NCBI GenBank assembly: GCA_021160785.1
Contig: JAGHBX010000458.1
Location: forward strand, 1-8,823
From: Planctomycetota bacterium
GTDB lineage: Bacteria; Planctomycetota; Phycisphaerae; Sedimentisphaerales; Anaerohalosphaeraceae
Direction: 5' to 3'
Length of the DNA stretch: 8,823 nt
Part shown: piece by piece, positions 7,601 through 8,823 of the stretch
How the letters are laid out: each line of letters opens with the position of its first letter
Numbering within the stretch: position 1 is the stretch's first letter
Translations under genes and position numbers: made by a program
The notes under the pieces: generated by a model
The model's input: only the letters and a program-made list of their open reading frames with translations
Told to the model about the DNA's origin: nothing
Database searches by the model: none

Positions 7601-8823
7601 ACCGGGCGCGCCAGCTCGATGCGCAGAACGTCTTCATCCGGCGCGGTCTCCGTGCGATATTCAAACCCTGTCTCCTTGCCGTCGACGGTCACTTTTTCGA
7701 TGTGCCAGCCTCGCTCGGCGCCGGCGATTCCGAAGGACATGTCGTACATTTCGCGATCGACAGCGGTCACCTCAAAGGCGCCCGTGAGACGAATCTCCTC
7801 GCCCAACACCTCCAGATGCTGCTTGCCCTTGACGGTTCGGTACAACTCAATCTCCTCGGGCTCCAGTGCGACGGACCAGTCGTCGCCCCAGTGGAAATAC
7901 AACTGCCCCGCCGAAAGACCGACCAAGCCGGCTATTTGCGCTGTGGCGGCGACATCGGCACGCCTGGCGCGGGTGAGCTTTTCGCGGCGAACGCCGATCG
8001 CTTTATCGGTGCTCACCAGGAGGTATCCGCGTTGAAAGGATGCGTCCTTGAGGACGACGCGGGGGCCCTGCCAAAGCCCCTGTCGTAATTCGGCCAGGGC
8101 CTTGATATGGAGGGCTACGGTACCGGTCTTGGCGGAACGCAGTCGCACCGTGAGTGTCTTTGTCTTGAGCGCGGCATCTTCATCGACCGACCACTTCACC
8201 AGGCTCGGGCAGGTCACATCGGTGATCGTCCATTCGGCGGGAACCTCGAAGCCGAGTTCGCGGACGCCGCGACGCAGGACCTGCACGGTGAAGAGACAGC
8301 CTAACGTCTGCTGCTTTCTGGTCAACTGCACCGAAGCGGCGGACTCTCCCAGGAGGATCGCCCTGTCGTCGTCCTGCCGCCCGTTGCCCATCAGCACGAC
8401 GGTTAGATTCGCTTTGCCGCCGACGGTCAGCGTTACGTCGGTGGTGTCGCCCGCCTTGTCGTAGGCACGTTTGGCCACGGGCGTTGTGGCGTGAACCTCC
8501 AGGTCTCCGGGCAGGCGCAGCTTCATGCTGCCGGCGGTCGCCTCCGGCAGGGACATCCCAAACTGCATACCGCCGTCGGCGAGTTCGTCCAATCGGGCGG
8601 TTCCCTCGACGGCGAGTCGATGGCTTCCTTTGGCGGTGAGTATCAGGATCAGGCGACCGCTTTTGTCATAGCCCAGAGGCGCAGGGGCATCGTCAAGTCG
8701 CACTTTCGACAGGCCGACGCGTCCGAATCCCAACTGGACGGCGACGGGCTCGTCGCTGAGGCTGACTACATCCAGCAGGCCCTTGAGCGTAAGGGTCATC
8801 TCCGACATTTCGCCGGTGTACTC
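1630..8823 (-). CDS. Giant exported membrane-anchored protein made of two homologous halves (5' end outside window, function unknown)
   Basis: I do not recognise a named family. The frame is open from the right edge to TGA at 1632-1630. The first in-window ATG (8808-8806) has no good ribosome site, and the codons before it (EYTGE) continue the domain, so the true start lies upstream. Residues below count from that Met. Half 1 (to about 1060) has beta-rich domains to about 830, a basic Pro/Lys linker (903-943), an LPV...GEADL module (945-968) and membrane helices at about 984-997, 1005-1025 and 1032-1049. Half 2 starts with a signal-peptide-like segment (1066-1085, AQA). Beta-rich domains homologous to half 1 follow (about 1156-1972), then a Gln/Asn-rich helical stretch (about 1985-2250), an LPV...GDAEL module (2281-2303) and helices from 2317 to 2381. 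The C-terminal tail is basic. No catalytic motif is evident. It is probably a cell-envelope protein; domain boundaries are by eye. Confidence 0.9.
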   Translation of the reverse strand, partial: EYTGEMSEMTLTLKGLLDVVSLSDEPVAVQLGFGRVGLSKVRLDDAPAPLGYDKSGRLILILTAKGSHRLAVEGTARLDELADGGMQFGMSLPEATAGSMKLRLPGDLEVHATTPVAKRAYDKAGDTTDVTLTVGGKANLTVVLMGNGRQDDDRAILLGESAASVQLTRKQQTLGCLFTVQVLRRGVRELGFEVPAEWTITDVTCPSLVKWSVDEDAALKTKTLTVRLRSAKTGTVALHIKALAELRQGLWQGPRVVLKDASFQRGYLLVSTDKAIGVRREKLTRARRADVAATAQIAGLVGLSAGQLYFHWGDDWSVALEPEEIELYRTVKGKQHLEVLGEEIRLTGAFEVTAVDREMYDMSFGIAGAERGWHIEKVTVDGKETGFEYRTETAPDEDVLRIELARPVRPEKVANVTVVLQHVPDDWQWDDVESTRKIVVPLIESRGRNVSGLVSVAAMGDLDISDPNATNDLEIVPVGRMAGLGISQNARYAWSYTAAARGRLTMNISRRLARVSARSVGLIDARPDGITGHWRITYTISRASARKLYLLADRSLGRKIDIQSQTVRLTSKNIVAPGADTIVLTDEIARRYNLWLLDLDDKRLGNVVVDASYERPLKEESVAAELIRPICAGGTDEQLLSEQLAIQASEQLAMDITADGAKEMDAVDLDPLPVAAGRILSAWRLAGAAANEQKDASFKLETKVHENYPIPVALAMSSRLRTYMDVSGGQRTEGVFSVANAGMQFLTIRLPKDAELWSLSVAGVQVKPQRSAGGDYQVSIGRSRQRVQVKLVYACQPAAAGLDKLQLGGVQLVGVQTNESRWEVYPPPGYAVVDQQTSMEMTGRVHPKPAFVSLWNSLHRPFASVVCGTTLGGGTAAPSDAGRLYSLAEQTADPMSIKEDIVLAETESRPREAAARPQKPPSRKPSSKVQTGLQQQSLGRQVRARGRYTLPVEIASPASGRIATFTCLGEADLIVKMKKEGLMTSWGKVGFWLVVFAGVAMLRRCVRMRLLFIAALFCISSLVAVWMAGLAPFANGAFIGGLVLMGLYPALWLVRIVGRWLRLCEPAAARTAVAATLLACMILSSSSAQAARSVQPNAPAPVQSRAVEPVFSSVIIPYEGSAAAAKETGKILLPYSRYVELWNKAHPDDPIDKPQPGSEISLAGVRYDATVSKDRFELVLTARVETYGRQWVTLPMPFSGVAVTEAKFDGKPANLQSGPKGMFLMLPGGVKGALEIKAVCEPKRIGRKGSVKFAVAPLPGAVMNVLLDEPGLQLEADGVDGTLRQEASTWIVPLSMKRDVSLRWQPKVPDSAADRTLSAESNHDVYIFHWAVVGVSKIKYSFSGGRHERFHLLLPEKMMLTDLSGANLRDVRQVRTRSVEGHSFKVLEVNLHRPARKSYEMTVRWLGDLSLLDEAHRLLLVRADGVGRESGTVTLHAAGGMTVKVANVQGGRRTALAATKQSAAKAHSATAVAKYYWPYRPFALFIQVTRPMITPAVALDQLVRIDRDKVQLLVQAKLNTKKGQLFGAAFDLPDGYELLSVVGPAVENYYERTEQGACRVYVKFKSAENATTMALVLVNERFDLADFDVPLITYADDAAVVAERKTGRIAVQIAEALEAQTLSSHGLKSIAPTGLSNWLKRDQFSVVQYAYRYEDAAPALKLKIRPLKSRLALETFVGLNVRPTAATYTYRLRYTISGSPVDVLTFGMDSRYAKLSVVQSPAMRSVAKRKADGLTMWDLSLINEVTGLVDVVVNFSVPLDANTKSLPMPPIVCDRLEEVRTIIAVQNMSRHEVTVDAQTNLSDLPFSAQQQLMPAAMLSSLQYASQTFESDWSLDLAFKPAKEATRVQAVVDLLAMTTVIDRRGRSCYEVKVQLQNRSEQFLRVRVPAGLRLWSAKVADQPVKPAVDADSESGEVLIPLVKTSPGGLPYEVSMYFAGIVVEPLNGLTRLSPPSISILDIPVMQTTWSLQLPKGYRYFRPGGNVSRKAGKAELMSLGIDAILKQSKRLDQTFREIAGRSSRGGAIAQYNFEVLNKKAIGKMKAYENYLARNPDLISGEEVQRLQQKYSEQQAWQTQIVGGNTLYNRRQEELNRNDVNFHLNAAASNSGMYETTRNKAILSKPEFVTTNEYKQIERLKKEIETSQQQKDQLVRFNVDGPAKDGKINLVTLPKRSVNELLVQSQEKNADVDMLVNQLSIDNTAQIDVNISQVQGQLEGLYDNRSQRYFKGQKITQTRQEADYVNKLDTGDLKQNIRSRQTRQTAQPQQRGDVSMGSYGGAYAAGSVYSLPVSLPGGGLSLDFARPSGDAELTIWAIPDKAVTGTLNTLIVIVISIVAALAIRVWPRNLKPAAFKLPYAIIYAVLLVGLTIIFTVAGLIAAAMIIAGIELSRARLARRCEI
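1666..1860 (-). other. C-terminal membrane anchor of the giant protein
   Basis: Residues 2317-2333 form a first helix followed by basic residues R2334, R2338, K2341 and K2346. A long hydrophobic run, 2347-2381, is best read as a tight hairpin of two helices. The tail SRARLARR (2382-2389) is basic and would be cytoplasmic. The three-helix arrangement mirrors the cluster at the end of half 1. Confidence 0.75.
2016..2856 (-). other. Gln/Asn-rich helical insertion, specific to half 2
   Basis: Residues about 1985-2265 contrast with the beta-rich, Val-rich remainder. They are polar, rich in Gln, Asn, Lys, Arg and Glu, and include coiled-coil-like stretches such as YKQIERLKKEIETSQQQKDQ (2124-2143) and EEVQRLQQKYSEQQ (2052-2065). 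A Gly/Tyr/Ser-rich bridge (MGSYGGAYAAGSVYS, 2266-2280) leads into the LPV module. The stretch may act as a stalk or oligomerisation region between the ectodomain and membrane anchor. Confidence 0.6.
5554..5859 (-). other. Central membrane cluster and internal signal-peptide-like segment of the giant protein
   Basis: Hydrophobic helices lie at about residues 984-997, 1005-1025 and 1032-1049. Basic turns RRCVRMR (998-1004) and RIVGRWLR (1050-1057) would face the cytoplasm under the positive-inside rule. A fourth hydrophobic segment (about 1066-1081, following R1065) ends SSAQA before A1086, a good signal peptidase I pattern. This order puts both ectodomains on the outer face of the membrane. 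It looks like the C-terminal anchor of one protein joined directly to the signal peptide of the next. No stop codon or frame change occurs at the joint. Confidence 0.7.
5980..6102 (-). other. Basic Pro/Lys/Arg linker before the first membrane cluster
   Basis: Residues 903-943 contain about eleven Arg/Lys with Pro and Gln and no hydrophobic core, as in ARPQKPPSRKPSSK. This is predicted to be a disordered periplasmic or wall-spanning tether. Its basic charge could favour contact with acidic envelope polymers, which is inference only. Confidence 0.55.
6862..6903 (-). repeat. Short in-frame direct repeat encoding SEQLA
   Basis: Two 18-base units, at 6903-6886 and 6879-6862 on the minus strand, match at 15 positions and encode SEQLAI and SEQLAM, eight residues apart (636-641 and 644-649). 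A related EQLL precedes them at 632-635. It looks like a small local duplication in a helical connector between the modules of half 1. Confidence 0.6.

Larger units (their letters stand above)
5629..8823 (-). repeat. Half 1 of the tandem-duplicated protein
   Basis: This half shares collinear landmarks with half 2. YAWSY (487-491) and WRITYTIS (529-536) correspond to YAYRY (1644-1648) and YRLRYTIS (1685-1692). F740-P763 aligns without gaps to F1876-P1899 with 12 of 24 identities, including LWS, VA and VKP. W817...PPGY825 corresponds to W1961...PKGY1969, and LPV/GEADL corresponds to LPV/GDAEL. The offset stays between 1136 and 1157 residues through the beta-rich part. Similarity is at protein level only; I see no long DNA identity, so the duplication is old. 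Confidence 0.75.

Noticed and set aside
7360..8088. Plus-strand open frame of 242 codons
   Set aside because: Antisense shadow of half 1 of the giant gene, with no recognisable motif or start signals.
1..8823. tRNA, rRNA, CRISPR array or intact insertion sequence
   Set aside because: No cloverleaf, rRNA signature, regularly spaced repeats or transposase frame was visible on either strand.

Overview
The window holds two protein-coding genes, both on the minus strand and both cut by a window edge, with a 265-base spacer between them (1365-1629). The 3' gene has a secretion signal, a pre-peptidase C-terminal (PPC)-like domain, an IPT/Ig-like domain, a dockerin-type calcium loop and a formylglycine-generating-enzyme (FGE/SUMF1)-like domain. 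Together with the very long exported beta-rich protein next to it, this suggests a Planctomycetota-type bacterium, perhaps of the Phycisphaerae/Sedimentisphaerales. That placement is an inference from domain style, not from a marker gene.

Layout, in the direction of transcription (right to left). Positions 8823-1630 are one uninterrupted reading frame of at least 2,397 codons. It enters from beyond the right edge and stops with TGA at 1632-1630. Its first in-window Met (8808) is probably internal. I recognise no named family. The protein reads as two homologous halves, each with exported beta-rich domains, a linker, a short LPV...G[ED]A[DE]L module and a cluster of three membrane helices. The second half begins with what looks like an intact signal peptide ending AQA (about residues 1066-1085, counted from the Met at 8808). 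The gene therefore looks like an in-frame fusion of two tandem paralogous membrane-anchored surface proteins. Its topology would place both ectodomains outside the membrane and could allow signal-peptidase cleavage into two proteins.

The spacer carries a small cluster of inverted and direct repeats, reminiscent of a REP-like or decayed mobile palindrome, in its gene-1-proximal half. Its other half has a good sigma-70-type promoter (-35 TTGAAT, 16-base spacer, -10 TATAAT) and a GGAGG ribosome binding site for the next gene. Positions 1364-1 are the 5' part (454 codons) of the secreted FGE-like/dockerin gene, which runs off the left edge inside the FGE domain.

How they work together: nothing ties the two products biochemically. 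Both are predicted to be exported or cell-envelope proteins, and the promoter in the spacer suggests that the second can be transcribed on its own. I see no RNA genes, CRISPR array, intact transposase or phage gene.
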